Below, piece by piece: positions 52,294-62,597 of a stretch of DNA of 64,000 bases. The stretch lies in NCBI GenBank assembly GCA_902627335.1, contig CACOIV010000004.1:1-64000 (forward strand), written 5' to 3'. The notes beneath the pieces are model-generated. The model saw only the letters and a program-made list of their open reading frames with translations. It had not been told where the DNA came from and did no database searches. Position 1 is the first letter of the stretch. Every line of letters begins with the position of its first letter. Origin of the DNA: an uncultured Prochlorococcus sp. (lineage in GTDB: Bacteria; Cyanobacteriota; Cyanobacteriia; PCC-6307; Cyanobiaceae). The position numbers were made by a program, and so were the translations under genes.

Positions 52294-52321
52294 AAATTAT
52301 TTTATTGACTTGTTTTTAATA

Positions 52322-52334
52322 TAGTGCAACACTA
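52322..52334. promoter_or_regulatory. Palindrome TAGTG-CAA-CACTA in the divergent intergenic region; candidate operator
   Basis: Perfect 5-bp arms; its core AGTGCAACACT recurs with one change at 52726-52736. Confidence 0.4.
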
Positions 52335-52363
52335 ATAGTAGTCAAGTGACGTACTTAATTGTA

Positions 52364-52726
52364 ATGCCTACTAAAAAAAGAAGGATTGGATTTATTCCAA
52401 GATTTGATGTTTTGAAGGTTATTAATCACATCTCAGAAGAAGAGAAATTAAGTAATTCAAAGGTTGTAAATATATTAATTGAAGAAGCTCTCTATGCTAG
52501 AGGGTTAATACAAATTGAAGAAAATTTATATACAAGTGACTATAAGTATTTTGTAAATAATATGAATTTTTTGGATAACACATTGTATGAAGTTGATTTA
52601 AAATCTGATAGTGATAAACAAGTCTTTATAGAATCAACAAAAAATAACAAATTATATAAGAGATTTATTCAGTTTTTACATTTTAAGAAAATGATGAGTA
52701 TTTTTGAGAAATATGATAAGTTATAA
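52364..52726 (+). CDS. Ribbon-helix-helix (CopG/Arc-like) putative DNA-binding protein
   Basis: MPTKKRRIGFIPRFDVLKVINHISEEEKLSNSKVVNILIEEALYARGLI has a beta-strand/helix/helix RHH pattern. The track start at 52346 is possible but less likely. Confidence 0.6.
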   Translation: MPTKKRRIGFIPRFDVLKVINHISEEEKLSNSKVVNILIEEALYARGLIQIEENLYTSDYKYFVNNMNFLDNTLYEVDLKSDSDKQVFIESTKNNKLYKRFIQFLHFKKMMSIFEKYDKL

Positions 52727-52784
52727 GTGCAGCACTTTTATAGGTTTATTTGAATTTCTAAACCTTAATAATATTTCTACTTAA

Positions 52785-52806
52785 TAAAAAACCCGCCATT
52801 GCGGGT
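52785..52806 (-). terminator. Intrinsic terminator downstream of tRNA-fMet
   Basis: On the minus strand ACCCGC-AATG-GCGGGT followed by TTTTT; located just 3' of the tRNA. Confidence 0.85.
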
Positions 52807-52813
52807 CATTATT

Positions 52814-52890
<77 letters not shown>

Positions 52891-52935
52891 ACATATTATT
52901 AGCATACATCTGAATGTGCTAAATTTGTTAATTTT

Positions 52936-53901
52936 TTATGATTCCTGGAATTTTAGTTCACCTTTCACTTCTAAATTCACACCCTCCGAAAGATTAAAAA
53001 TCTTTTCCTCAATATCTTGAATCCGAATATTTGTTATCCATTCTAATTGCTTAATTAAATGCAAACCAACTGCATGTTTTGCTCGTTTAGAACCATCTTC
53101 AACTTTTAGAGCTAAACCAATTCCTTCTCTTAATTTTCCTAAACAAAGTATTCCTTCAGCACCACCTTTACTAATGATTTTTCCATGGCTTGCTTTGATT
53201 ATTTCAGTATCAAAATAATTGTTATCACTAATCAATACGGGATTTGATGAAATAGCTCTACTTATCTGCTCTAATTCGGCATTTTCGGAACTACTTAAAA
53301 TTGAATATAAATTTGCTATCTCAATTAACTTTAAATATAATGTAGGTGCTCCGCAGTCGTCTCTCTCTGCAAATATATCTGAGGCTGGAATATTGAGAAG
53401 ATCAGAGATTATTCTAAAAATTTCTATTTGTAATGGGTGGTCACCTTTTAAATATGTATTTAGAGGCCAATTAAGTTTTTTGCATGTTGCTAAAAATGCA
53501 GCATGTTTTCCAGAACAATAATGATTTAAAGGGCTATTACCTTTAATGGGGCACTTTAAATAATTTATATCAATATCAAATTCCCATAGTATTTTAAATG
53601 CTTCTCTTGCGTGCATCATTGATCCTCTATGGGAACCGCTTGCTAAAGCAATTGCTTTAAGAGGCTCATGTATCCTTGAGGATGCGCCGCTACTAACAAA
53701 TGGAATGGCTTGGAATGGTTTTAAAGCTGATCTTATAAAACTTTTATATTCTGGATTACCCGCACACATCAATACCCTTCCTTTCTTATCGCAAACTACT
53801 GCATGAACTTTGTGAATTGACTCTAAATGTGAACCCCTTTTAAGAATTACTTCAATTGGAGGATTATTAGAAGTATATAAATTTTTAAAATTAGAGCTCA
53901 T
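52936..53901 (-). CDS. L-asparaginase II family protein
   Basis: ESIHKVHAVVCDKKGRVLMCAGNPE, LALASGSHRG-type motif and NHYCSGKHAAFLATC. Confidence 0.9.
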   Translation of the reverse strand: MSSNFKNLYTSNNPPIEVILKRGSHLESIHKVHAVVCDKKGRVLMCAGNPEYKSFIRSALKPFQAIPFVSSGASSRIHEPLKAIALASGSHRGSMMHAREAFKILWEFDIDINYLKCPIKGNSPLNHYCSGKHAAFLATCKKLNWPLNTYLKGDHPLQIEIFRIISDLLNIPASDIFAERDDCGAPTLYLKLIEIANLYSILSSSENAELEQISRAISSNPVLISDNNYFDTEIIKASHGKIISKGGAEGILCLGKLREGIGLALKVEDGSKRAKHAVGLHLIKQLEWITNIRIQDIEEKIFNLSEGVNLEVKGELKFQES

Positions 53902-53903
53902 TT

Positions 53904-54398
53904 TTAAATATTTGTGTTTTGGAAAAATAAAATTCCTAATAAGATTAATGAAAAATTAATAGCTGTTATTTGAGAAATTTTTTTTAATATTGGCTTAACC
54001 TCAATAGATGCAATTAAACTTTCTTTTTCCTTTAATTGAATAGGTTTAATCCAAATTTGGCCATCATACCAACCAGATTCTTCATATTCCACTTTTTCGG
54101 AAAGTAATCTTTTATATACATGATTCCAGCCTAAAAGTAATCTTATAGAAATGAATAATGGTGCTGAAAGGCTACTAAAAAAACTAATTAATATATATTT
54201 GAAATTATTTTCACTGTAATAAACACTACCTGAGGATATTATCAAAAAAAGTAAAAAGAAAATTACCCAAATAGATATTAAAACCAAGATATATTTTTTA
54301 TTAGATTTAGGAAGTGAAAAAACGATTGAGTTTGATAATTCAAGATATTCATTTGTTGGTTGTTGCTCCTTAGGTACAGGACATTTTGAATAACTCAT
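53904..54398 (-). CDS. CGLD27-like / DUF1230 membrane protein
   Basis: CPVPKEQQPTNEYLELSNSIVFSLP N-terminus; two TM helices; SGWYDGQIWIKP. Confidence 0.82.
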   Translation of the reverse strand: MSYSKCPVPKEQQPTNEYLELSNSIVFSLPKSNKKYILVLISIWVIFFLLFLIISSGSVYYSENNFKYILISFFSSLSAPLFISIRLLLGWNHVYKRLLSEKVEYEESGWYDGQIWIKPIQLKEKESLIASIEVKPILKKISQITAINFSLILLGILFFQNTNI

Positions 54399-54404
54399 AA
54401 ACTT

Positions 54405-54761
54405 TTAAGGATAAATCATATTTTCTCCATTGCTCCAAAATGATTCAAGATCATAAAATTTTCTATATTCAGGTTGAAATATATTAACAATAAGATCTCC
54501 GTAATCTAATAATGCCCATTTTGCTTCGTTAATTCCTTCTTTTCTTAATGGCTCTAATTTTGCAACTTCTTTTAGTTCTTCTTCTACCGAGTTAGATATG
54601 GATCTAACTTGTACATCTGACAAACCTTCTGCAATTAAAATCCAATCACTTATATAAGAAACCTTATTTATATTAATCAATCTTATATCTTTAGCTTTTT
54701 TATTATCACAAGCTTTTGCAGCAATTAAAACGATTTTTTTATTGTCCATAGACATTTTCAC
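54405..54761 (-). CDS. rsfS: Ribosomal silencing factor RsfS (Iojap family)
   Basis: AEGLSDVQVRSISNSVEEEL and KWALLDYGDLIVNIFQPEYRKFYDLESFW. Confidence 0.93.
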   Translation of the reverse strand: MKMSMDNKKIVLIAAKACDNKKAKDIRLININKVSYISDWILIAEGLSDVQVRSISNSVEEELKEVAKLEPLRKEGINEAKWALLDYGDLIVNIFQPEYRKFYDLESFWSNGENMIYP

Positions 54762-55377
54762 TGGAGACGGATCTTTGTGAACCTTCTTGCTGTGACAACT
54801 CAGATCTTGCTTTTTCTGCGCTTTTTCTAAGAGCGTCTAAACGATCTTCAAAAAAGGTTCGATTTTTCTTTTTCCTTGTTTTTTCAATCAATTCCTTTAA
54901 AGCTCCCCCAAGACTCTTATATGCATTTGGAATACTATAGCCAAATCTACATGCCAAGTCTATTGCTCTTTCATCAGCTGATATCGCATCACGAAGTCTT
55001 TTTTCGGAATTATTTTTAGTATAAAGCCTATATCCTGCAAAGCCAGATAAACCTAAAGCCATTAGAAGTAGTAAACCATCTTGAACCCACAATTCTCCAA
55101 TAGCGCCTCCTAAACCAATAGCTAAAGCTGCCATTTCCCATCCATCTCTGGGAATAGAGTCATCTTGAATCTTTCCAACCTCATGCCAAAATAATAGGTT
55201 TCTATGATCAATTGCAAAGTTATCCCATTTATCTAAATCAACCTGTATTTCCACTTCATCTCTACCAATCTCTTCTAAGGTTATTAACGGAGGATCTATT
55301 GATACAGCAGCTTCAATAAAAACCCAACTTTCATTTTCTGGTGGCAACAAACTTTTTAGTCGTTGAAGTTCGCTCAT
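54739..55377 (-). CDS. DUF3318 domain protein
   Basis: LPPENESWVFIEAAVSIDPPLITLEEIGRDEVEIQVDLDKWDNFAIDHRNLLFWHEVGKIQ. Confidence 0.85.
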   Translation of the reverse strand: MSELQRLKSLLPPENESWVFIEAAVSIDPPLITLEEIGRDEVEIQVDLDKWDNFAIDHRNLLFWHEVGKIQDDSIPRDGWEMAALAIGLGGAIGELWVQDGLLLLMALGLSGFAGYRLYTKNNSEKRLRDAISADERAIDLACRFGYSIPNAYKSLGGALKELIEKTRKKKNRTFFEDRLDALRKSAEKARSELSQQEGSQRSVSSENVYGQ

Positions 55378-55484
55378 AAATAATTATTTTCTATTATTAC
55401 TATAGAAAGAAATGTTGCTTTTCAAGTAAGTTGATTAACATCTGATGATTTATAAGTACCATAAAATAGAGTAATTTTTAAATT

Positions 55485-58400
55485 ATGCCTCAAAGAGGTG
55501 ATATTAAAAGAATATTAATTATTGGATCAGGTCCAATTGTCATAGGACAAGCTTGTGAATTTGATTATTCTGGGACGCAAGCTTGTAAAGCACTTAAAGA
55601 AGTTGGTTACGAAATTATATTAGTAAATTCTAATCCTGCTTCAATTATGACAGATCCTGAAATTGCTCATAGAACATACATAGAACCTTTGACTGAGGAA
55701 ATATTATCTAAAATAATTTTAAAAGAGAAACCAGATGCAATTCTTCCAACTATGGGAGGTCAGACTGCACTAAATCTTGCCGTATCATTATCAGAAAGTG
55801 GATTTTTAAATGACAATAAAATTCAATTAATAGGTGCCGATTTAAGAGCGATAAGGAAGGCCGAAGATCGAAAATTGTTTAAAGAATCAATGAAGAAAAT
55901 AAATGTAAGTGTATGCCCTTCCGGTATCGCTTCTTCATTATTGGAGGCTCAGGATGTTCAAAAGAATATAAACTCTTATCCATTAATAATTAGACCAGCT
56001 TTTACCCTAGGAGGAGCGGGAGGTGGCATAGCATACAACCTAGAGGAGTTTAATGATTTATGCTCATCAGGATTAGATGCTAGTCCGAGTAATCAAATCC
56101 TAATTGAAAAATCTCTTATTGGATGGAAAGAGTTTGAATTGGAGGTGATGAGAGATAAAGCTGATAATGTAGTAATTATATGTAGTATTGAAAATATTGA
56201 TCCTATGGGGGTCCATACTGGAGATTCAATTACAGTTGCACCTGCTCAGACTCTTACAGATAAAGAATATCAAAGGCTAAGAGATCTATCTTTAAAAATC
56301 ATAAGAGAAGTTGGAGTTGAGACAGGAGGAAGTAACATTCAATTTGCGGTAAACCCTCAAAATGGTGAAGTTATTGTAATTGAGATGAATCCTAGAGTAA
56401 GTAGATCTTCAGCTTTGGCAAGCAAGGCTACTGGCTTCCCAATCGCAAAAATGGCTGCGCTTCTTTCTGTGGGCTTTACTTTAAATGAAATTGTTAATGA
56501 TATTACGAGAAAAACCCCTGCTTGCTTTGAACCTTCAATTGATTATGTGGTTACAAAAATACCACGATTCGCGTTTGAAAAATTTGATGGTTCTTCAAAT
56601 ACCCTAACGACTTCAATGAAGTCTGTTGGCGAATCAATGGCTATTGGCCGCTCTTTTGAAGAATCTTTCCAGAAGGCATTAAGGTCACTTGAAATTGGTA
56701 TTTCTGGCTGGGAATATGAAGGAATTATTTCTTTAGAACATGAAAATGATTTAATCAATAATTTAAGAACACCTACTGCTGAGAGGATTCTTTTTATAAA
56801 AAAAGCTATGGAATTAGGCAAGGATAATTTATATATCAATAAGGCTTCAAAGATTGATTTATGGTTTATTGAAAAATTGAGAATTATATTTGATTTTGAA
56901 AATAAATTTTTAAAAAATAAGGATCTATTCTCTTTAAACAAAGAAATAATTTTAAGAGCAAAACAATTAGGTTTTTCTGATAAACAAATTGCAAATTTAA
57001 CAAATAATGATTTTTTTGAAGTTAGACATTACAGAAAAAGTCTTGATGTTTTACCAATATATAAAACTGTCGATACTTGTTCTGCTGAGTTTGAATCTAC
57101 TACCCCCTACCACTATTCTACTTATGAAGATTCATATAAGAATTGTAATGGAGAACTTATAGATAATGAAGGATCTCGTTATGAAGGCGATGATTTAAAG
57201 AAAGTAATGATTCTTGGAGGTGGCCCTAATAGAATTGGACAAGGTATCGAATTTGATTACTGTTGTTGTCACGCCTCATATCAATCTTCTGCTAGTGGGT
57301 TTCAAACCATTATGGTAAATAGTAATCCAGAAACGGTTTCAACTGATTATGACACAAGCGATATTTTGTATTTCGAACCTGTTACTTTAGAGGACGTTTT
57401 AAACATTATTGAATCTGAGAAACCTTATGGAGTAATTGTCCAGTTTGGAGGTCAAACCCCTCTAAAACTCTCTCTCCCATTACTTAATTGGTTAAATTCT
57501 AAAAATGGTATTAGAAATGGTTGCAAGATACTAGGTACATCTCCAACTTCAATCGACATCGCTGAAGATAGAGAAGAGTTTACGAAAATATTAAATGAAT
57601 TAAATATTCGTCAACCTCTTAATGGAATTGCTCGTAATGAAAAAGAAGCTTTAAAAGTTTCTAATGAAATTGGGTTTCCTCTCGTTGTTCGTCCCTCATA
57701 TGTTTTAGGAGGCAGAGCAATGGAAATAGTAAGATCTGTTGCTGAATTAAAAAGATATATTTCTGAGGCTGTAAAAGTATCCCCAGATCATCCCATTTTA
57801 CTAGATCAATATTTAAGTAATTCTATTGAAATAGATGTAGATGCTTTGAGCGATAAGGATGGGAATGTTGTTATTGCAGGATTGATGGAACATGTTGAGC
57901 CAGCAGGTATTCACTCGGGCGATTCAGCATGTTGCTTACCATCTATATCTTTATCAGATTTTACATTAAACACAGTTAGACAATGGACAAAATCAATAGC
58001 TCAAAAACTAAATGTTATTGGTCTAATAAATCTACAATTTGCTGTAAAAAATATTAATAATGATGAATCTGAAGTTTATATTTTAGAAGCTAATCCTAGA
58101 GCTTCAAGAACTGTTCCTTTTGTTTCAAAAGCGATTGGAAAACCCATTGCTAAATTTGCTACAGAGTTGATGCAAGGGAAAACGTTGGAAGATTTAAATT
58201 TTACTAAAGAATTAATTCCTAATTTTCAAGCAGTTAAAGAAGCTGTATTGCCGTTTAAAAGATTTCCAGGTTCTGATACTTTACTTGGGCCTGAGATGCG
58301 TTCCACAGGGGAAGTTATGGGTTTAGCTAAAGATTTTGGAATAGCTTACGCTAAATCTGAACTAGCCGCTGGTAATGGTGTACCTACAAAAGGAGTAGCA

Positions 58401-58787
58401 TTTCTCTCGACTAATGATTTAGACAAATCCTATCTTTTTGCAATTGCAAATGATCTCACTAATCTTGGCTTTAAATTAATAGCAACAGAGGGAACTTCGA
58501 ATTACTTATCAAATTTAGGAATCGAAGTCGAAAGTGTTTTTAAAGTGCATGAAGGTAGGCCAAATATCGAAGATATGATTAGGTCTGGTCTTGTTCAATT
58601 AGTTATTAATACTCCTATTGGATCGCAAGCTTTATATGATGATCAATACTTAAGAAGAGCTTCTTTAGAGTATAATGTCCCAACTTTTACAACTATTCCT
58701 GCAGCTAAAGCAGCAATTAGAGCAATTAAATCATTAAGAGTTAACGATATTGAGACAATCTCACTTCAGGAAATCCATGAGGAATAA
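55485..58787 (+). CDS. carB: Carbamoyl-phosphate synthase large subunit
   Basis: [25 protein letters not shown] and [21 protein letters not shown]; 1100 aa with duplicated ATP-grasp halves. Confidence 0.98.
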   Translation: MPQRGDIKRILIIGSGPIVIGQACEFDYSGTQACKALKEVGYEIILVNSNPASIMTDPEIAHRTYIEPLTEEILSKIILKEKPDAILPTMGGQTALNLAVSLSESGFLNDNKIQLIGADLRAIRKAEDRKLFKESMKKINVSVCPSGIASSLLEAQDVQKNINSYPLIIRPAFTLGGAGGGIAYNLEEFNDLCSSGLDASPSNQILIEKSLIGWKEFELEVMRDKADNVVIICSIENIDPMGVHTGDSITVAPAQTLTDKEYQRLRDLSLKIIREVGVETGGSNIQFAVNPQNGEVIVIEMNPRVSRSSALASKATGFPIAKMAALLSVGFTLNEIVNDITRKTPACFEPSIDYVVTKIPRFAFEKFDGSSNTLTTSMKSVGESMAIGRSFEESFQKALRSLEIGISGWEYEGIISLEHENDLINNLRTPTAERILFIKKAMELGKDNLYINKASKIDLWFIEKLRIIFDFENKFLKNKDLFSLNKEIILRAKQLGFSDKQIANLTNNDFFEVRHYRKSLDVLPIYKTVDTCSAEFESTTPYHYSTYEDSYKNCNGELIDNEGSRYEGDDLKKVMILGGGPNRIGQGIEFDYCCCHASYQSSASGFQTIMVNSNPETVSTDYDTSDILYFEPVTLEDVLNIIESEKPYGVIVQFGGQTPLKLSLPLLNWLNSKNGIRNGCKILGTSPTSIDIAEDREEFTKILNELNIRQPLNGIARNEKEALKVSNEIGFPLVVRPSYVLGGRAMEIVRSVAELKRYISEAVKVSPDHPILLDQYLSNSIEIDVDALSDKDGNVVIAGLMEHVEPAGIHSGDSACCLPSISLSDFTLNTVRQWTKSIAQKLNVIGLINLQFAVKNINNDESEVYILEANPRASRTVPFVSKAIGKPIAKFATELMQGKTLEDLNFTKELIPNFQAVKEAVLPFKRFPGSDTLLGPEMRSTGEVMGLAKDFGIAYAKSELAAGNGVPTKGVAFLSTNDLDKSYLFAIANDLTNLGFKLIATEGTSNYLSNLGIEVESVFKVHEGRPNIEDMIRSGLVQLVINTPIGSQALYDDQYLRRASLEYNVPTFTTIPAAKAAIRAIKSLRVNDIETISLQEIHEE

Positions 58788-58797
58788 TAATTCTTAA

Positions 58798-59013
58798 TTA
58801 TTTTTTTTCTAGATTTTTTCTTAAATCATTAGCAAGAACATTTTTCCCAAGAGTAATAAGTTTTAAAGTATCTTCATGCATCTTTATTTGAGCATCAGCG
58901 ATTTGTAATCTCCTTATAATATCTTTTGTTTCATCTGATAATTCATCTATGAAATATTTTTTCCCATCAAAGGTTAATACCCCCTTTTTTTTATTTGATT
59001 CTTGTTCTGGCAT
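58798..59013 (-). CDS. DUF6447-like small protein (71 aa)
   Basis: LTFDGKKYFIDELSDETKDIIRRLQIADAQIKMHEDTLKLITLG; same pattern as DUF6447 proteins. Confidence 0.75.
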   Translation of the reverse strand: MPEQESNKKKGVLTFDGKKYFIDELSDETKDIIRRLQIADAQIKMHEDTLKLITLGKNVLANDLRKNLEKK

Positions 59014-59044
59014 GGAATTTTTAATCTCAATAAATAAGATAATT

Positions 59045-60751
59045 TTAATTTTTATTGATTAATTGTTTTTCACATAATTCTTTATAAATTCCTTCTTTCT
59101 TTACTAAATCAAGATGTTTTCCAGAATCTATAATCTTTCCGTTATCAAATACTATGATTTTATCTGCATTTTGCGTAGTTGATAATCTATGTGCAATTAT
59201 TACAACTGTTCTATTTTTCATGGCTTGATTTAAACCCTTTTGTACTTCATTCTCAGAATCAGCATCAAGAGCGCTAGTTGCTTCATCTAATAAAAGAATA
59301 GAAGGATTACCTAATATAGCTCTAGCAATTGCTAACCTTTGTATTTGTCCACCTGAAAAATTACAATTTCTTTCTGTGATTTGTGTATTATATTTTTCTG
59401 GTAATTTATTTATGAATTCATCTGCATTAGAAATTTTTGCTGAATTCATAACATCATCGTCAGTAAAGTTTCTTCCCATTTTTATTGCGTCTTTTATTGT
59501 TCCTGAAAATAAAAATGGCTGTTGTTGAACAATTGCTATATTTTTCCTTATACATTTTGAATTAATCAATTTAATATTTTTACCATCAATAAAGATATCT
59601 CCACTACTTTGTTTTTGAAATTTTAAGATAAGTGACATCATTGTACTTTTGCCAGCACCTGAAGCACCTACAAATGCAACTATCTCTCCTTTGGCAATTT
59701 CTAAATCTATATTTTTTAAAGAAAATGAATCTTTTTTATATGAGAAATTAACTTTTTTAAATTCAATTTTACCATTGATTTTTTTTATATTCAATTCATT
59801 TTCTAATTCTTCTTCTAAGGGGTTCAAATTGATTTTTTGGAGTCTTTTAAGTGAGGCTTCTGCTTGTTTAAATTCGTTGAAATTTGTTGTTATGTGACTT
59901 ATTGGATCAATTAGCATGAGTATGGCAGCAAAAAAACTACTAAATTCTGTGTTACTAAGTAAACCTAGATTTATCCTAAATGCACCTAAAGCTAATATTG
60001 CTAATATTCCAAAGGCCTCTATAAAGCCAACTATTGGGTGTTGAAGAGCTAACAATTTTAGTGTTTTAAATTTTGCTTTTTTATTTTTTATTAATTGCTC
60101 TTTAAATCTTTGTTGTATCCAACTCTCCGCAGCAAAAGCTCTAACTGTTGTTATTCCATTTATTGATTCACCCAAGAGTCCAGCTAAATTACTAGTCGAT
60201 TCTTGACTTTTTTCAGATGCTAAAAGTACTTTTTCTCCAAATTTATTTACTGAGAGAATAATTAAGGGCGCAAGTATAAAAGTTGAAATTGTTAATGACC
60301 AATCTAAATAAATCATATAGATTATTACCGCTAATAATTGTAATAGGCATGGTAATGTATCTTGGAATGTTTTATAAATAACTTCACTGAGTCGATCTGC
60401 ATCTTCAGTAAGTCTGTATGTTATGTCCCCGGCAGATAATTTTTCTATAAAGTCTATTCTTGTTTTTTGTATTTTAGAAAATAAATTTTTTCTTATATCT
60501 TCACTTATATCTAATGATGGTTTGGCAATAAATAGATCTTGGCCAAATTGTGCTAATTTTTGTATTAAAAACACTACCAATGATTTTACTATTATGTCGA
60601 ATACATTTCGTAAATCTCCAGAACCAATTGCTGGTATTAAATTTCCAGCAAGAAAAGCTAATATAGGCCAGCATGCTACATAAATCATCATGCATGCAAA
60701 ACCCTTGTTAAGTCTATTTAGATAAGGTTTGAGAGATGGAATGATATCCAA
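59045..60751 (-). CDS. ABC exporter, fused permease-ATPase (MsbA/multidrug-like)
   Basis: N-terminal TM domain; GASGAGKSTMMSLILKF, FSGGQIQRLAIARAILGNPSILLLDEATSALD and IIAHRLST. Confidence 0.93.
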   Translation of the reverse strand: MDIIPSLKPYLNRLNKGFACMMIYVACWPILAFLAGNLIPAIGSGDLRNVFDIIVKSLVVFLIQKLAQFGQDLFIAKPSLDISEDIRKNLFSKIQKTRIDFIEKLSAGDITYRLTEDADRLSEVIYKTFQDTLPCLLQLLAVIIYMIYLDWSLTISTFILAPLIILSVNKFGEKVLLASEKSQESTSNLAGLLGESINGITTVRAFAAESWIQQRFKEQLIKNKKAKFKTLKLLALQHPIVGFIEAFGILAILALGAFRINLGLLSNTEFSSFFAAILMLIDPISHITTNFNEFKQAEASLKRLQKINLNPLEEELENELNIKKINGKIEFKKVNFSYKKDSFSLKNIDLEIAKGEIVAFVGASGAGKSTMMSLILKFQKQSSGDIFIDGKNIKLINSKCIRKNIAIVQQQPFLFSGTIKDAIKMGRNFTDDDVMNSAKISNADEFINKLPEKYNTQITERNCNFSGGQIQRLAIARAILGNPSILLLDEATSALDADSENEVQKGLNQAMKNRTVVIIAHRLSTTQNADKIIVFDNGKIIDSGKHLDLVKKEGIYKELCEKQLINKN

Positions 60752-60806
60752 GAAAGCAAATACTTAATTAATCACACTTTATCAAGACATGAGAATTTAA
60801 AAAACC

Positions 60807-60983
60807 ATGAAATTAGATCAATTCTTAAAATGGAATAATATTGTCTCAAGTGGAGGAGAGGCAAAAATGTTAATTAAATCTGGGAAAGTGAGCGTTAATG
60901 GAGAAATTGAGAAAAGGAGAGGGAGGAAACTCAATTTAGGAGATGTAGTTAAGTTTTCAAATAATGAAATAATCTATCAATAA
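60807..60983 (+). CDS. Small S4-domain RNA-binding protein (58 aa)
   Basis: Hand translation [58 protein letters not shown]; YaaA/RlbA-like S4 fold. Confidence 0.85.
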   Translation: MKLDQFLKWNNIVSSGGEAKMLIKSGKVSVNGEIEKRRGRKLNLGDVVKFSNNEIIYQ

Positions 60984-61038
60984 TTATGCATTTAAGCCTC
61001 AAGTTATACTAAGATATTTTTCTTGGTTAACATATTTC

Positions 61039-61764
61039 GTGAGAAAAACAGTAATTGCAGGAAATTGGAAGATGCACATGAACTGTGCAGATACAGAAAA
61101 ATTCCTTTTAAAGTTTTTACCTTTAATAAAAAATATTGGTATGGAGAGAAATATTGTTATAGCACCCCCATTTACTGCTATTTCAACATTTTCTGCTAAT
61201 ACTAATTTTAATAATTTAAATATTGCAAGCCAAAATATTCATTGGGAAGATTCAGGTGCTTTTACAGCGGAAATATCTCCGATGATGCTAATTGAACATC
61301 AAGTTAAGTATGCAATAGTTGGTCATAGTGAACCTCGCAAATACTTTAGTGAAAGTGATGAGCAAATTAATAAAAGAGCAAGATCCGCTCAGTTAAATAG
61401 ACTAACACCTATTGTTTGTGTAGGAGAATCTCTTGAACAAAGGGAAAGGGGTGAAGCTGAAAGAGTTATAACAAGACAAGTTGAACAAGGATTAGAGGGT
61501 ACTGATCCAGCAAATTTAATAGTAGCTTACGAACCTATATGGGCTATTGGAACGGGTAAAACTTGCGAAGCTAAAGAAGCGAATAAAATATGTAAATTAA
61601 TAAGAAATTTAGTAGGTTATGAAGATATTACAATTCAATATGGTGGTTCAGTTAAGCCTGATAATATAGATGAAATTATGTCTATGGATGATATTGACGG
61701 TGTTTTAGTAGGAGGTGCCTCCTTAGACCCAGTAAGTTTTGCGAGGATAGCTAATTATAGATAA
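61039..61764 (+). CDS. tpiA: Triosephosphate isomerase
   Basis: [32 protein letters not shown] and [13 protein letters not shown] start. Confidence 0.97.
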   Translation: MRKTVIAGNWKMHMNCADTEKFLLKFLPLIKNIGMERNIVIAPPFTAISTFSANTNFNNLNIASQNIHWEDSGAFTAEISPMMLIEHQVKYAIVGHSEPRKYFSESDEQINKRARSAQLNRLTPIVCVGESLEQRERGEAERVITRQVEQGLEGTDPANLIVAYEPIWAIGTGKTCEAKEANKICKLIRNLVGYEDITIQYGGSVKPDNIDEIMSMDDIDGVLVGGASLDPVSFARIANYR

Positions 61765-61801
61765 TACTTGGCCAGATGGTTGGGGTGAAAAAACCTCTAT
61801 T

Positions 61802-62584
61802 ATGGGAATATTGAATATTACTCCAGATTCATTTAGTGATGGCGGAGATTTTTTTAATATTGAAAATGCCTTAATTCAAACACAAAAACTTGTTCAATCT
61901 GGTGTTGATATATTAGATATTGGGGCTCAGAGCACCCGTCCCGGAGCAGATATCATTGGTGATAAAGAAGAAATTAAAAGATTATTGCCTACTTTGATTG
62001 AAATTAGAAAAAATTTCCCTAATTTAATCATCTCTATTGATACCTTTAATTCTAAAGTTGCATATAAGGCTTTAAAAAATGGGGCTAATTGGATTAATGA
62101 TGTAACCGGAGGAAAAAGGGATAAGTTTATTTTAGATGTTGTTGCAGAATTTGATTGTCCATATGTAATAACTCACAGTAGAGGGAATAGTAAAACTATG
62201 GATAAACTATCTGTTTACAATAATTTAATGGAAGAAATTATTAATAGCTTAAAAAAATTATCTGAATCAGCTATTTGTAAAAAAGTGAGGAGAGATAAAA
62301 TTATTTGGGATCCAGGATTAGGTTTTGCAAAAAACAATGATCATAATATTGTTATCCTAAAAAATTTAGATAGATTAAAAAGTTTTGATTTCCCTTTATT
62401 AATTGGAGCCTCAAGAAAAAGATTTATTGGAGAAATTTTGAAAGAGGATAATCCCAAAAATAGAGATATAGGATCACTTGCAGTAAGCTGTTTATGTGCT
62501 CAAAAAAAAATTGAGATAGTGAGAGTTCATGATGTGAAACTAAATCATCAACTACTCAAAGTAGCCGATAAATTATATCGTTAA
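61802..62584 (+). CDS. folP: Dihydropteroate synthase (true start may lie upstream)
   Basis: MGILNITPDSFSDGG, DIGAQSTRPGA and GASRKRFIG. Confidence 0.95.
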   Translation: MGILNITPDSFSDGGDFFNIENALIQTQKLVQSGVDILDIGAQSTRPGADIIGDKEEIKRLLPTLIEIRKNFPNLIISIDTFNSKVAYKALKNGANWINDVTGGKRDKFILDVVAEFDCPYVITHSRGNSKTMDKLSVYNNLMEEIINSLKKLSESAICKKVRRDKIIWDPGLGFAKNNDHNIVILKNLDRLKSFDFPLLIGASRKRFIGEILKEDNPKNRDIGSLAVSCLCAQKKIEIVRVHDVKLNHQLLKVADKLYR

Positions 62585-62597
62585 AGATTAATATTAT

